A stretch of 64,000 nt of DNA from DATAWK01 sp036267255. Its GTDB lineage: Bacteria; Acidobacteriota; Terriglobia; Terriglobales; Acidobacteriaceae. Below are positions 44,925-53,500 of this stretch, one piece after another. The stretch spans positions 1 through 64,000 of the forward strand of contig DATAWK010000029.1 of NCBI GenBank assembly GCA_036267255.1, read 5' to 3'. The notes beneath the pieces were generated by a model that was not told where the DNA came from, did not search any database, and saw only the letters and a list, made by a program, of their open reading frames with translations. How positions within the stretch are numbered: position 1 is the first letter of the stretch; each line of letters opens with the position of its first letter. Made by a program: the position numbers and the translations under genes.

Positions 44925-45200
44925 ATGGATCATGATACCAACGATGCAGGCAATCTCGAAGTCGAGCGAATTCAGACGGGTGTCCGACTGGAAAAGCGGC
45001 TTTTGAAGGTCTTGAAAGCACTAGCTGAACTTAAAGATCTCTCGTTGGGCGATCTACTGGAGGGTATCGTTCTCCACGCTTTTGAGGGGAAGACAGCATT
45101 TTCAAAGGAGACCTTGGCGCAAATCGAGGGGTTGAGAAAAATCTATGGACAGTCCGTCGAGGCGAAAGACAGCCACAGATTGAGAGAGAAATCGAAATGA
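44925..45200 (+). CDS. Small ribbon-helix-helix-like protein
   Basis: 91 residues. The central part TGVRLEKRLLKVLKALAELKDLSLGDLLEGIVLHAFEG has the strand-helix-helix rhythm of RHH DNA-binding proteins. It is followed by KTAFSKETLAQIEGLRKIYG and a charged tail. No other domain is present. ATG 44925 is chosen. Its stop overlaps the next gene's ATG by 4 nt (ATGA, 45197-45200), so the two are translated together. An inverted repeat just upstream suggests autoregulation. Confidence 0.75.
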   Translation: MDHDTNDAGNLEVERIQTGVRLEKRLLKVLKALAELKDLSLGDLLEGIVLHAFEGKTAFSKETLAQIEGLRKIYGQSVEAKDSHRLREKSK

Positions 45201-45769
45201 AGCCGACCCTGATATTTTTAGCGGGGTGCATCATCGGAATCGGAGTCGCTAGGACACCACGATTCCTGACCCACATTCATCTGGCGCTCCTGTCCGCAAA
45301 ACTGCGCGCCGAGGGCCGGGCAGAACAACGTATTCATACAGAAGAGACATTCGAGTTCACAGTCGCTGCTCCCCCAGGAAATGTTGCGGCGTTGTTCGGG
45401 GCTGAGAAGGAACGCGCCTGGGCACCTGGATGGAATCCGCAATTCATCTGGCCGAGTCCTGCCGTGGATCAAGAAGGGATGGTATTTACGGTTGCTCATG
45501 GAGACAAAAATGCGGTTTGGATCTCCACGTTGTTCGAACCACGCACTGGCCATTATCAATATGTATATGTAATCCCCGATGTAGTGGCGACCGTTGTCGC
45601 ACTGCAATGGAACCCGCAAGGCACGTATACCCACGTCACGGTCAAGTACGACCGGACGGCCCTGAACGTCGCCGCCAATCCGATTGTGCAGGAAATGGCA
45701 AAGCACGATGCAAAGTCAGGACCCGAATGGCAAAAGCAACTTGGTAAATACTTAGGGTCTGCAGGCTGA
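45197..45769 (+). CDS. SRPBCC-like (polyketide cyclase-type) protein with N-terminal anchor
   Basis: 190 residues. A hydrophobic N terminus (TLIFLAGCIIGIGVA) may be a membrane anchor. The rest has a START/SRPBCC-like pattern: TEETFEFTVAAPPGNVAALFGAEKERAWAPGWNPQFIWP, the usual first strand and helix of these lipid- or ligand-binding folds, then YQYVYVIPDVVATVVALQWNPQGTYTHVTVKYDRTAL. The ligand is unknown. It overlaps the RHH-like gene by 4 nt. Confidence 0.75.
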   Translation: MKPTLIFLAGCIIGIGVARTPRFLTHIHLALLSAKLRAEGRAEQRIHTEETFEFTVAAPPGNVAALFGAEKERAWAPGWNPQFIWPSPAVDQEGMVFTVAHGDKNAVWISTLFEPRTGHYQYVYVIPDVVATVVALQWNPQGTYTHVTVKYDRTALNVAANPIVQEMAKHDAKSGPEWQKQLGKYLGSAG

Positions 45770-45846
45770 TTCTGAGGTTGGACCCTTCTCGCCACGTCCG
45801 CAGTAACGGTTTCTCTGCGACAGCCCACGAGCACGATTCAATGCTT

Positions 45847-46794
45847 TCAATCTGGATTGCACTCCAATGCGGCGCGATCCCATTTGGCCAGATTGGCGGC
45901 GGCTTCGTAGGTGGTCTGCATGAAGTCCAGGAGCGTATCGTCCGGAGATGCAGCCTGCCGGACGACGTCATAGGCAAGAATGAATTCGTGCATATCGTTG
46001 CTGTAGAAGGCCTGGGCGGGTTTGACGGAGGCCTGGGAGAATCCTGCCGGTTCCGGATAGGCGTAGGCGTAGAAGGCGGGATAGGGAACCGGACCTCCTC
46101 CGGGCCAGAAGCCGCAACTGCTGACTTCGTGCGAATAGGCATCCCGCGTGACGCGATCCGGTAAGCCGGGCACGCCGCCCGGATGCTCGGGAGCGCGCCG
46201 TCCGGAGAATCGGGTGACGGCCAGATCTGCCGCGCCCCAGAAAAAATGTACAGGGCTGCACTTGCCGATGAAGCGGCCACGAAATTGATGGAAGACACGG
46301 TCGGCCTGCACCAGAATGCGCCAGAATCGGTTGGCGTATTCGGGATCATAGGAGGCGTGCGATTCGTCCAGGTCAAAACGGATGGGGTCGGCCACCTCGT
46401 TCGGTTTGGGGTAGATGTGCACGTGGAGATTGAGTTGTGCCATCGCATCCATGACGCGGGCGTAGAAGGCAGCGACCGATTGTGCTTGCAGCGGGAATCC
46501 AGCCGTGGCGCCGTCGTTCGACTCCACGGTCAACCGGTGCGCAAGGAAGTCAAAATCGATTTGGAACACGCGAGTGCCGTATGGGATAAGCGATGTGGTA
46601 AGCCCTCGCGCGGTCACATACAAAGGGGTCTGCCAGCAGTGATTGACCCAGGGACTTTGTGTGAGCCGTATCTTGCCTACGATCTGCGTCCACAGCAGGA
46701 GGGTTGCGCAGGTGTCGCTCCAGGCTTCTAAAGGCAACACCGGCCACACTTCGGCCGGCGTTGCCTCAACTTTCGACGGAGGCGGTGCGTTCAT
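45847..46794 (-). CDS. DUF5996 family protein
   Basis: 315 residues, soluble. It matches the DUF5996 pattern: WPVLPLEAWSDTCATLLLWTQIVGKIRLTQSPWVNHCWQTPLYVTARGLTTSLIPYG near the N terminus, then PNEVADPIRFDLDESHASYDPEYANRFWRILVQADRVFHQFRGRFIGKCSPVHFFWGAADLAVTRFSGRRAP and the tail SHEVSSCGFWPGG. The family has no known function, although the conserved W/H/D residues suggest an enzyme. ATG 46794. Single gene. Confidence 0.88.
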   Translation of the reverse strand: MNAPPPSKVEATPAEVWPVLPLEAWSDTCATLLLWTQIVGKIRLTQSPWVNHCWQTPLYVTARGLTTSLIPYGTRVFQIDFDFLAHRLTVESNDGATAGFPLQAQSVAAFYARVMDAMAQLNLHVHIYPKPNEVADPIRFDLDESHASYDPEYANRFWRILVQADRVFHQFRGRFIGKCSPVHFFWGAADLAVTRFSGRRAPEHPGGVPGLPDRVTRDAYSHEVSSCGFWPGGGPVPYPAFYAYAYPEPAGFSQASVKPAQAFYSNDMHEFILAYDVVRQAASPDDTLLDFMQTTYEAAANLAKWDRAALECNPD

Positions 46795-46837
46795 GAGGTT
46801 GTCCCGTCTTTAGCAGAACTGTTTGGCTGCCGTTCTC

Positions 46838-47992
46838 TTACGGCAGAGTATAGGTCAGCCCGGTGTTGAACTGCAGCGAGTTGGCCTGGAAGCCTGACGG
46901 CGGATTGTTCAAATAGCTGTCAATCACCTGTACGGAAAAGGCCAGTTTTTTGAGCACCGGTAATGCAAGTCCCACGGCGGCGTTGGCAGAATAGGCATCC
47001 ACCTGGTTCCATTCGGGCGTGTAAGAGGCAACTTCCGTCAGTACGATGCTGCGGGGAAAGTGATAGAAGTAGCTATCTCCGATGGTGGAACCGACGAGGT
47101 TGAGGTTCGAACTGGAAATTTGAAATTCCTGCTTGGTGTAGTTCATGGTGCCGGTTACGTCGAGTTCCTGCTTCGTCTGCTTGATCACGGTGTAGCCCAA
47201 ACCACCGCCATACACCTGTTGCAGGTCCAAGCCCTGAGAGTAGTTGTGGTCAAAAATTGCCTGGCCGAGTATATAGAGGCGCGGGCTGAAATATTTGTCC
47301 TGCTCTCCTGCAGCATGGAAGATGTTGGTTTTAACGGTGGGAAAATTCGGCTCTGTAATCTCGCCGTAGCTGCTGGTAAAGCCAAGCAAGGTGCGGTAGC
47401 TGGGATTCATCCAGGTTGCCGAGGGGATGGGGCGAGCTACGGCAACGCCGGTGTTGTAACTGACTGAATCCTGGGTGGAGGTTACGGTGCTTGCGCCGCC
47501 AGTGATAGCGCCGGTCCAGCCGTGGAGAATTCCGGGTGTGTGTTCGACGTCATTTCTATATGATTTTTCATCCACGAGAACCACGATACTGCTGACGGGA
47601 ATGGACTGTTCGCCGCTTTCGGTATGCACGGTCACCTCTTTATCCGTAGCATCCACGCTGCCGACCGGTATTTGCAGATTTCGATGGCCACGATGGATTT
47701 TATCTGTCTTGACGATGACCGCGAAGGGCTCCTTGACCTGCAGCCCTTTGATTTTGTCCCAGGGCACTTGCAATTCGCCCGCAGCATCGGTCTTAAAGAA
47801 GATTTTGCCGCCATCGACTTTTTCAAATTGGCCAGTGATTCTGTCTCCATTGGAGAAGGTCAGCACGTCTGGCCCCGGCTTCGATGGGGTATCGGCTGCG
47901 CTGGCCGGCAACGCGCTGCCGGCACAGATTGCTGCGAGCGCAAGGGAAAGCCAGAATGGGAAACGGGGAAGCGTATGGCCTTTCATAAACAT
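46838..47992 (-). CDS. DUF481 family outer-membrane protein
   Basis: 384 residues. A signal peptide (FPFWLSLALAAICAGSALPASA) is followed by an SH3-like beta region that handles 'NGDRITGQFEKVDGGKIFFKTDAAGELQVPWDKI', and from about residue 155 by a DUF481 beta-barrel (FTSSYGEITEPNFPTVKTNIFHAAGEQDKYFSPRLYILGQAIFDHNYSQGLDL) ending with QFNTGLTYTLP. It is probably outer-membrane located. AAGGAA near 48004 supports ATG 47992; the frame runs to 48298 upstream without a better start. Confidence 0.85.
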   Translation of the reverse strand: MFMKGHTLPRFPFWLSLALAAICAGSALPASAADTPSKPGPDVLTFSNGDRITGQFEKVDGGKIFFKTDAAGELQVPWDKIKGLQVKEPFAVIVKTDKIHRGHRNLQIPVGSVDATDKEVTVHTESGEQSIPVSSIVVLVDEKSYRNDVEHTPGILHGWTGAITGGASTVTSTQDSVSYNTGVAVARPIPSATWMNPSYRTLLGFTSSYGEITEPNFPTVKTNIFHAAGEQDKYFSPRLYILGQAIFDHNYSQGLDLQQVYGGGLGYTVIKQTKQELDVTGTMNYTKQEFQISSSNLNLVGSTIGDSYFYHFPRSIVLTEVASYTPEWNQVDAYSANAAVGLALPVLKKLAFSVQVIDSYLNNPPSGFQANSLQFNTGLTYTLP

Positions 47993-48148
47993 TCGAATGA
48001 GTTCCTTTCGTGCCAGCCCTAGTGAAATGAAGAATCTGGCGATCCAAAGTAGTTTATCGTGCTGCTGAGTACCAAGGGATACTGAAATGTCCGATGCAAG
48101 ACGATGGGAGCACGTTGGCTGGCGTAATACACTATTTCCAGGTGCCAC

Positions 48149-48325
48149 ATGGCTGGTTTGGAAGCATTCAAGCTGAAAATCGGACGCATGCTGACGATTC
48201 TGGGTGTTTCCGATCCGGACGAGGTAAAGCGGAAACGCGAACTTTACGAGCAGCAGAGAGCGGCGCGCAAGGCCAGGGAGGCGGCTTCGGAACCGCAAGT
48301 TGCCTCAAAGGAACCGAAGCCGTAA
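48149..48325 (+). CDS. Short hypothetical protein (58 aa)
   Basis: A small frame, ATG 48149 to TAA 48323-48325, with AGGTG five nt upstream. The protein begins MAGLEAFKLKIGRMLTILGV, continues SDPDEVKRKRELYEQQR and ends in a Lys/Glu/Pro tail, reading as one amphipathic helix plus a charged helix. Codon use is like that of the neighbours, with third-position G/C. It precedes mqnC by about 160 bp in the same direction. I do not recognise it; a chance frame is possible. Confidence 0.5.
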   Translation: MAGLEAFKLKIGRMLTILGVSDPDEVKRKRELYEQQRAARKAREAASEPQVASKEPKP

Positions 48326-48488
48326 TTTTCCACGAAATGCAAGAATCTTCTGCAATGCTGCATGGGATGGAAAAGCTTCCGCGCCGAGGACGAGTTCGAG
48401 GTGCTATGGGCGTAGTCCCAGGATGGGGCAGCGATTCGAGGCTGCGGAGGATGCCCGCGAAATCCACGAAGTCGTACACTGAATAGGT

Positions 48489-49535
48489 ATGGGAATCACA
48501 CGGCAACAGGCGCTGGACGCCTTCGAATCCGACGATCTGATTGGCCTGGGCATGGAGGCCGACGCAGTGCGGCGCCGGTTGCATCCTGAGGGCGTGGTCA
48601 CCTACATCATTGATCGCAATATCAATTACACAAATTTCTGCACGGAGTATTGCACCTTCTGCGCGTTTTACCGTCCGCTGAAGGGCAAGCTGGCTGCCGA
48701 GGGATACATTCTCGACTTTGAGACGATCTACGAGAAGGTGCGCGAGACGGTGGAGATGGGTGGCACGGGTGTGCTGATGCAGGGCGGGTTGCATCCGGAT
48801 TTGAAGATCGACTGGTTTGAGCGACTGCTGCGCGGCATCAAGCAGAGGTTTCCACAGATATGGCTGCACTGTTTTTCTGCATCGGAGATTCTGGCGATAG
48901 CGGAGTACAGCGAGTTGTCGGTACGGGATACGATACTGCGATTGCGTGATGCCGGGCTGGACTCGATTCCCGGCGGCGGAGCGGAGATTCTCGATGATGC
49001 AGTGCGGCATCGCATTGCCCGTCTGAAATGCGGGACGGAAGACTGGCTGCATGTGCATCGCACGGCGCATCAATTGGGCATGCGCACGACAGCGACGATG
49101 ATGTTTGGCGTGGGCGAAAGCTACGACCAGCGCATCAACCATTTTGAACAGGTGCGCCGTTTGCAGGAAGAGACTGGTGGATTTACAGCGTTTATTCCGT
49201 GGAGCTTTCAGCCGGGAAATACGGCGCTGGGCGGACGCGGCTGGGACGAGGCGACGTCGGTCGAGTATCTAAAGGTGCTGGCCATCGCGCGGCTGTATCT
49301 GGACAACATCGAGAATGTGCAGTCAAGCTGGGTGACGCAGGGGCTGAAGGTGCTGCAGATGGGTCTGCGCTTTGGCGGCAACGATGTTGGCAGTGTGATG
49401 CTGGAAGAAAATGTGGTGAAGGCCGCGGGCACGGCCAACTGCACCACGGAAGAAGAGCTGCGCCGTGTGATCCGCGATGCCGGATTCAAGCCCGCGCAGC
49501 GAGATACGTTGTACCGGACAATGTTTTTGAATTAG
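48489..49535 (+). CDS. mqnC: Cyclic dehypoxanthinyl futalosine synthase
   Basis: 348 residues, a radical SAM enzyme of the futalosine route to menaquinone, making the spiro-cyclic product from dehypoxanthine futalosine. The [4Fe-4S] ligands are Cys 51, Cys 55 and Cys 58 (CTEYCTFC). Other MqnC marks are NINYTNFC, GVLMQGGLHPDLKIDWFE, DSIPGGGAEIL and FIPWSFQPGNT. It is distinguished from MqnE and CofH by the ILDFE/MQGG region, with fair confidence. It implies menaquinone-based respiration through futalosine. The other mqn genes are not in this window. Confidence 0.92.
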   Translation: MGITRQQALDAFESDDLIGLGMEADAVRRRLHPEGVVTYIIDRNINYTNFCTEYCTFCAFYRPLKGKLAAEGYILDFETIYEKVRETVEMGGTGVLMQGGLHPDLKIDWFERLLRGIKQRFPQIWLHCFSASEILAIAEYSELSVRDTILRLRDAGLDSIPGGGAEILDDAVRHRIARLKCGTEDWLHVHRTAHQLGMRTTATMMFGVGESYDQRINHFEQVRRLQEETGGFTAFIPWSFQPGNTALGGRGWDEATSVEYLKVLAIARLYLDNIENVQSSWVTQGLKVLQMGLRFGGNDVGSVMLEENVVKAAGTANCTTEEELRRVIRDAGFKPAQRDTLYRTMFLN

Positions 49536-49584
49536 GTTTTTGATTTAGGATTTGATTTTCCGTCTCCCTCATCCTGGAGCCTGT

Positions 49585-49806
49585 ATGTCGTTTCCCATCA
49601 AAGTATGTGTGAATTGCTCAGAAGAGTTTGAGCTGAAACCGGATAAACCAGGTTTTGCCAATCGCTGTCCGGAGTGCAGCGTTCAGGAAGCAACAGAGGC
49701 CGCAACGGAGCACCGCATGGATGCTGACGAACGCAAGGCCAAGAGCGAAGTGAACGAAGCGCGCAGGAAGGCGATGAGAGAGTTGCTGTACCGCAAGGAC
49801 AGCTAG
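49585..49806 (+). CDS. Small zinc-ribbon protein (73 aa)
   Basis: The N terminus has CVNCSEEFELKPDKPGFANRCPEC, a C-x2-C ... C-x2-C zinc ribbon, followed by a charged helix (ATEHRMDADERKAKSEVNEARRKAMRELLYR). It is possibly a nucleic-acid or protein adaptor; the function is unknown. GGAG at about 49576 supports ATG 49585. It follows mqnC by 49 bp and may share its transcript. Confidence 0.75.
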   Translation: MSFPIKVCVNCSEEFELKPDKPGFANRCPECSVQEATEAATEHRMDADERKAKSEVNEARRKAMRELLYRKDS

Positions 49807-49914
49807 TAATTTTAAAGGCCGTTACCGATTAGGAAGCGCATTTTCCTGGGAAAATCCACTCACGTAGAATGTTGATTGATTCATCTTGCTCATTCGGGGG
49901 CGATTCTTCTGACA

Positions 49915-51600
49915 ATGCACGAACTTTCTGCTGTTGCTTCGGCCATGGCACATGGAATTGTCTCCGAGCTGTCTTCGATTCTGATTGCGCCGAAGCATGG
50001 ATTGCTGCATTACTTTCACGAACAGCAGATTGCCCAGCAGACCTTTGCCCATCTCTATCACTGGAACTGGTTCGACGTATGCCTGCTGACGCCGTATTTT
50101 GTTGTGCTGATCATTCTGTCGTTCTATGGGCTGCATCGCTATCAGCTGGTCTGGCTTTATTATCACAACGCAAAAAATGCCACGAAAGAACCGCCGAAGA
50201 AATTCGAGGATCTGCCATTCGTTACGGTGCAGCTGCCGATCTTCAATGAGCAATTTGTCGTGGAACGGCTGATTGAAGCCTGCTGCAATCTGAACTATCC
50301 GCGGGACCGATTTGAGATTCAACTGCTGGATGATTCGACCGACGAGACGCGACAGGTAGCGGCGGAGATTGTCGAACGCTATCGCAACGGATACAACGGC
50401 GAATCGCAGCCGATTCTCTACATTCATCGTACGAACCGGCATGGATACAAAGCCGGTGCGCTTGATTATGGATTGAAGACAGCCAAGGGCGAGTTTGTGG
50501 CCATTTTCGACGCGGATTTTGTTCCGCCGCGCGATTGGCTGATGCAGGTGATCGATCACTTTGCGGAGCCGGAGATCGGCATGGTGCAGACGCGCTGGAC
50601 GCATCTGAACCGCGATTACAGCTTTCTGACCGAAGTCGAGGCGCTGATGCTGGACGGCCACTTTGTGCTGGAACATGGCGGCCGCTCGCGTTCCAAGGTT
50701 TTCTTCAACTTCAACGGCACGGCGGGTATGTGGCGGCGTTGCGTGATCGACGACGCGGGCGGATGGCAGCACGACACACTGACGGAAGATACGGACCTGA
50801 GCTACCGGGCGCAGATCAAGGGCTGGCGCTTCAAATATCTTCAGCATGTCGAGTGTCCGGCGGAGCTGCCGATTGAGATGACGGCATTCAAGACGCAGCA
50901 GGCGCGCTGGGCCAAGGGGTTGATCCAGACGGCGAAGAAGATTCTGCCACGCGTGTTCCGCAGCGATGAACCGTTTCATACCAAGATCGAGGCGGTCTAT
51001 CATCTGACGGCCAACCTGAGCTATCCGCTGATGATTGTGCTTGCCGTGCTGCTGATGCCTGCGATGATCATCCGTTTTTATCAGGGATGGTTTCAGATGC
51101 TGCTGATCGACTTTCCGCTCTTTATGGCATCTACATTTTCCATCTCCGCGTTCTATCTGGTGTCGCAAAAGGAACTGCATCCGGGCCGCTGGTACAAGAC
51201 ATTTCTCTACGTGCCGTTTTTGATGTCGCTGGGCATTGGCCTGACGCTGACCAACACGCGCGCTGTGATGGAGGCGCTGTTTGGCATTCAGAGCAGCTTT
51301 AAACGCACGCCCAAGTACAGCGTGCAAAAGCGCGGAGAAAAATCGCAGGCGGCCAAGTACCGCAAGCGCCTGGGCATTGTGCCGTGGATCGAACTGCTGA
51401 TCGGTTGCTACTTCGTGTTAACCATCTGGTACGCCATGGTGAATGAGAATTACATCACAGTGCCGTTCCTGGTTCTGTTCCTGGTGGGCTACTGGTTTAC
51501 CGGCCTGATGAGCCTGCTTCAGGGCCGTTTTGAGCGCTTCCGTCGCGGAGGCGCAAATCTGGAGGAGTCCTCGCCGAAGCCGTATCCGGTGGGAGTGTGA
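49915..51600 (+). CDS. Cellulose-synthase-like family 2 glycosyltransferase
   Basis: 561 residues. An N-terminal TM (LLTPYFVVLIILSFYGLH) precedes a GT2 catalytic domain, followed by TM helices in the last ~180 residues. The processive-synthase motifs are present: LLDDSTDE (first Asp near 139), FDADFVPP (DxD 199-201), TEDTDL (290-292) and QQARWAKG (QxxRW 328-332). It should polymerise or transfer a sugar at the inner membrane; glucomannan/CslA-like or other polysaccharide synthesis is possible. ATG 49915 is preferred over TTG 49876. Two membrane genes follow it closely. Confidence 0.92.
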   Translation: MHELSAVASAMAHGIVSELSSILIAPKHGLLHYFHEQQIAQQTFAHLYHWNWFDVCLLTPYFVVLIILSFYGLHRYQLVWLYYHNAKNATKEPPKKFEDLPFVTVQLPIFNEQFVVERLIEACCNLNYPRDRFEIQLLDDSTDETRQVAAEIVERYRNGYNGESQPILYIHRTNRHGYKAGALDYGLKTAKGEFVAIFDADFVPPRDWLMQVIDHFAEPEIGMVQTRWTHLNRDYSFLTEVEALMLDGHFVLEHGGRSRSKVFFNFNGTAGMWRRCVIDDAGGWQHDTLTEDTDLSYRAQIKGWRFKYLQHVECPAELPIEMTAFKTQQARWAKGLIQTAKKILPRVFRSDEPFHTKIEAVYHLTANLSYPLMIVLAVLLMPAMIIRFYQGWFQMLLIDFPLFMASTFSISAFYLVSQKELHPGRWYKTFLYVPFLMSLGIGLTLTNTRAVMEALFGIQSSFKRTPKYSVQKRGEKSQAAKYRKRLGIVPWIELLIGCYFVLTIWYAMVNENYITVPFLVLFLVGYWFTGLMSLLQGRFERFRRGGANLEESSPKPYPVGV

Positions 51601-51603
51601 GGC

Positions 51604-51990
51604 ATGCATACGGAAGTGTATGTTGGAATAGCGATTTTCCTTATATTGCTTCCACTGGGAATGATTGGCGCAGCTTGGTATTACTGGCGCAAACAAATAA
51701 ACCAGAAAGCGTGGCGGAAGTGGGCGTCACTCTGTGGTTTGTGTACAGCATCGATCAGCGTAGTACCGATGCCGTTGATGTTCCTAGTTCTCGCACTTCC
51801 GTCATCGGTCATCAAGAGCAGGCTTGTCAATTCCGCCTTTGACTGGTCCGTGTTCGTAGCACTGCTGGCTGGAATTGTCGCATTGCTTTCATTCTTTTTT
51901 GCGTATGGAAAAGTTCGCTGGCTCGGATGTCTGGGCTCGTTCCTATCTATTTTCTTGTGTTTAGTTTTTATTTTGGGAGAGGGATATTGA
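51604..51990 (+). CDS. Small membrane protein following the glycosyltransferase
   Basis: 128 residues, mostly hydrophobic with about four helices (YVGIAIFLILLPLGMIGAAWYYW, ASISVVPMPLMFLVLAL, FVALLAGIVALLSFFFAYG and LGSFLSIFLCLVFILG). No family is recognised. It begins 3 nt after the glycosyltransferase stop and overlaps the next gene by 4 nt (TTGA), so all three are one operon. It may support the glycosyltransferase. Confidence 0.68.
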   Translation: MHTEVYVGIAIFLILLPLGMIGAAWYYWRKQINQKAWRKWASLCGLCTASISVVPMPLMFLVLALPSSVIKSRLVNSAFDWSVFVALLAGIVALLSFFFAYGKVRWLGCLGSFLSIFLCLVFILGEGY

Positions 51991-52370
51991 CGCAGCACCT
52001 TCACGCAGCACTCCATTCTTTTCTCGATCTGCTGGCGGGACTGGCGAGCGTCGTCGCGATCGCCCTGGTCGCGAAGGTGGTCCTCGACAGGCTGGAGTGG
52101 AAACGCCGCATCCCATGGCTCTACAACACGGTGGAGTTGCTGATAAACCTGCTGGCAGCCGCGGTTGGCGGATATGTGACGGCGCGTCTTTCGACAGTAA
52201 CGCTTTTAATCCCGCACACACTGATTCTGGCGCTGATTCTGCTGGCGCTGGCGGCTCTCGCGGCCCTGGAACAAAAAGACGAAAGACCGGTACTCCTTCT
52301 GCTGCTGGAAGTGGTCGGCGCTCCTTTCGCAGTGGTGGGCGGCGCGTGGCTGATGCTTCATTGGCTCTAG
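51987..52370 (+). CDS. Small membrane protein, TTG start
   Basis: 127 residues with three to four hydrophobic helices (LDLLAGLASVVAIALVAKVVL, LLINLLAAAVGGYVTARL, LILALILLALAALAAL and VVGAPFAVVGGAWLMLHW). Unknown family. TTG 51987 overlaps the previous TGA stop, with GGGAGAGGG at 51975-51983 as ribosome-binding site. The frame itself is open upstream to 51927, but that part lies inside the previous gene. Confidence 0.62.
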   Translation: MTQHLHAALHSFLDLLAGLASVVAIALVAKVVLDRLEWKRRIPWLYNTVELLINLLAAAVGGYVTARLSTVTLLIPHTLILALILLALAALAALEQKDERPVLLLLLEVVGAPFAVVGGAWLMLHWL

Positions 52371-52566
52371 CGCACCGCTGGCGCAGTATTTCTTTGCAGG
52401 ACCATCCTCAATATTGCCGAATTCGGCATCTTCCGCAGCGTATTCAAAGACAATTCACAATTCCTTCAGCATCCTGACACAGAGTTGCACATAGTTTGGT
52501 GCATGAACGCGGCGGATTTTGCTGCATGCCGCGTCGAGCCGGTGCAGAGCCAGGACTGGAGTTTGC

Positions 52567-53442
52567 ATGGACAACCGATCACAGGAAATCCGACTGCGAA
52601 GAACATCGAAACAGCCATGGTTATCGAGGGATGTTACGGCTGTTCCAACGGCGAAACAGGGGATCGTGGTGCTTCCGCCAACGGAGGTCCGGGATTCATT
52701 GGGACGGCCAGCTACGCGGCGACGGTACCAGATTCGGCTGGCATCGTCGGCAGCGGATCGGGACGCCGTGATGCGGCTGCGGTTCCAGGTTTTTCATTTG
52801 GAGTTGGGCGCCGGTCTTGCGTCTTCCTTGATTGAAGAGAAGGACGAAGATGCCTTCGACGCGATTTGCGATCATCTGCTGGTGGAGGAATTGGCGGAGA
52901 ACCAGCAGACGGGCTGCGTGGTGGGAACCTATCGCATGCAGAGCGGTCTGACGGCGCTGGGAAAGCTAGGCTACTACAGCGCTCGGGAGTTTGATCTGAC
53001 GCCCTATGAACAACTGCGACCCGTGATGCTGGAGCTGGGACGGGCCTGCATCCATCGCGAACATCGTTCGATGCAGGTGTTGATGCTGCTGTGGCGCGGC
53101 ATTATTGATTATGCGCAGCGGCAGTCGCTGCGGTATTTGATTGGCTGCTCTTCGCTGACCGGCACCAACCCGGCGGATGGCGCGGTGGTGTATCGCAGCC
53201 TGCAGAATTTTCTAGCTCCGCCGGAGATGCGCACGGTACCGCGGCCGGCGTTCGCACTTCCGCTGGAGGAGCAGCCGGAGAAGCATCTCGATCCGCCGAA
53301 ACTGTTGCGTGCCTATCTGGCGATGGGTGCGTGCATCTGCGGGCCACCGGCACTGGATGCCGAGTTCGGCAGCATCGATTTTCTGACGCTGATGGATCTT
53401 GCCTGCATGAGTCCCGCTGGGCAGGCTCGATTCCTGCGTTAA
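52567..53442 (+). CDS. olsB: L-ornithine N-alpha-acyltransferase (OlsB-like, GNAT)
   Basis: 291 residues. A GNAT/hemolysin-like acyltransferase core starts at RRYQIRLASSAADRDAVMRLRFQVFHLELG and continues through GCVVGTYRMQ, MLELGRACIHREHRSMQVLMLLWRGIIDYAQRQSLRYLIGCSSLTGTNPADG. This resembles OlsB, which puts a 3-hydroxy fatty acid on ornithine. The identification rests also on the olsA-like gene directly downstream. ATG 52567 has GGAG 6 nt upstream. An N-terminal polar extension of ~40 residues is unusual. Confidence 0.8.
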   Translation: MDNRSQEIRLRRTSKQPWLSRDVTAVPTAKQGIVVLPPTEVRDSLGRPATRRRYQIRLASSAADRDAVMRLRFQVFHLELGAGLASSLIEEKDEDAFDAICDHLLVEELAENQQTGCVVGTYRMQSGLTALGKLGYYSAREFDLTPYEQLRPVMLELGRACIHREHRSMQVLMLLWRGIIDYAQRQSLRYLIGCSSLTGTNPADGAVVYRSLQNFLAPPEMRTVPRPAFALPLEEQPEKHLDPPKLLRAYLAMGACICGPPALDAEFGSIDFLTLMDLACMSPAGQARFLR

Positions 53443-53500
53443 GGTCGATGCTGTTGCCTCCTCTCTGCGCTGAATCCGACGTGGAGTGATACAAGAACGT

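Noticed and set aside
48094..48486. 130-codon plus-strand frame upstream of mqnC
   Set aside because: It is out of frame with the better-supported 58-residue gene at 48149-48325, has low-complexity Gly/Arg composition and lacks a ribosome-binding site.
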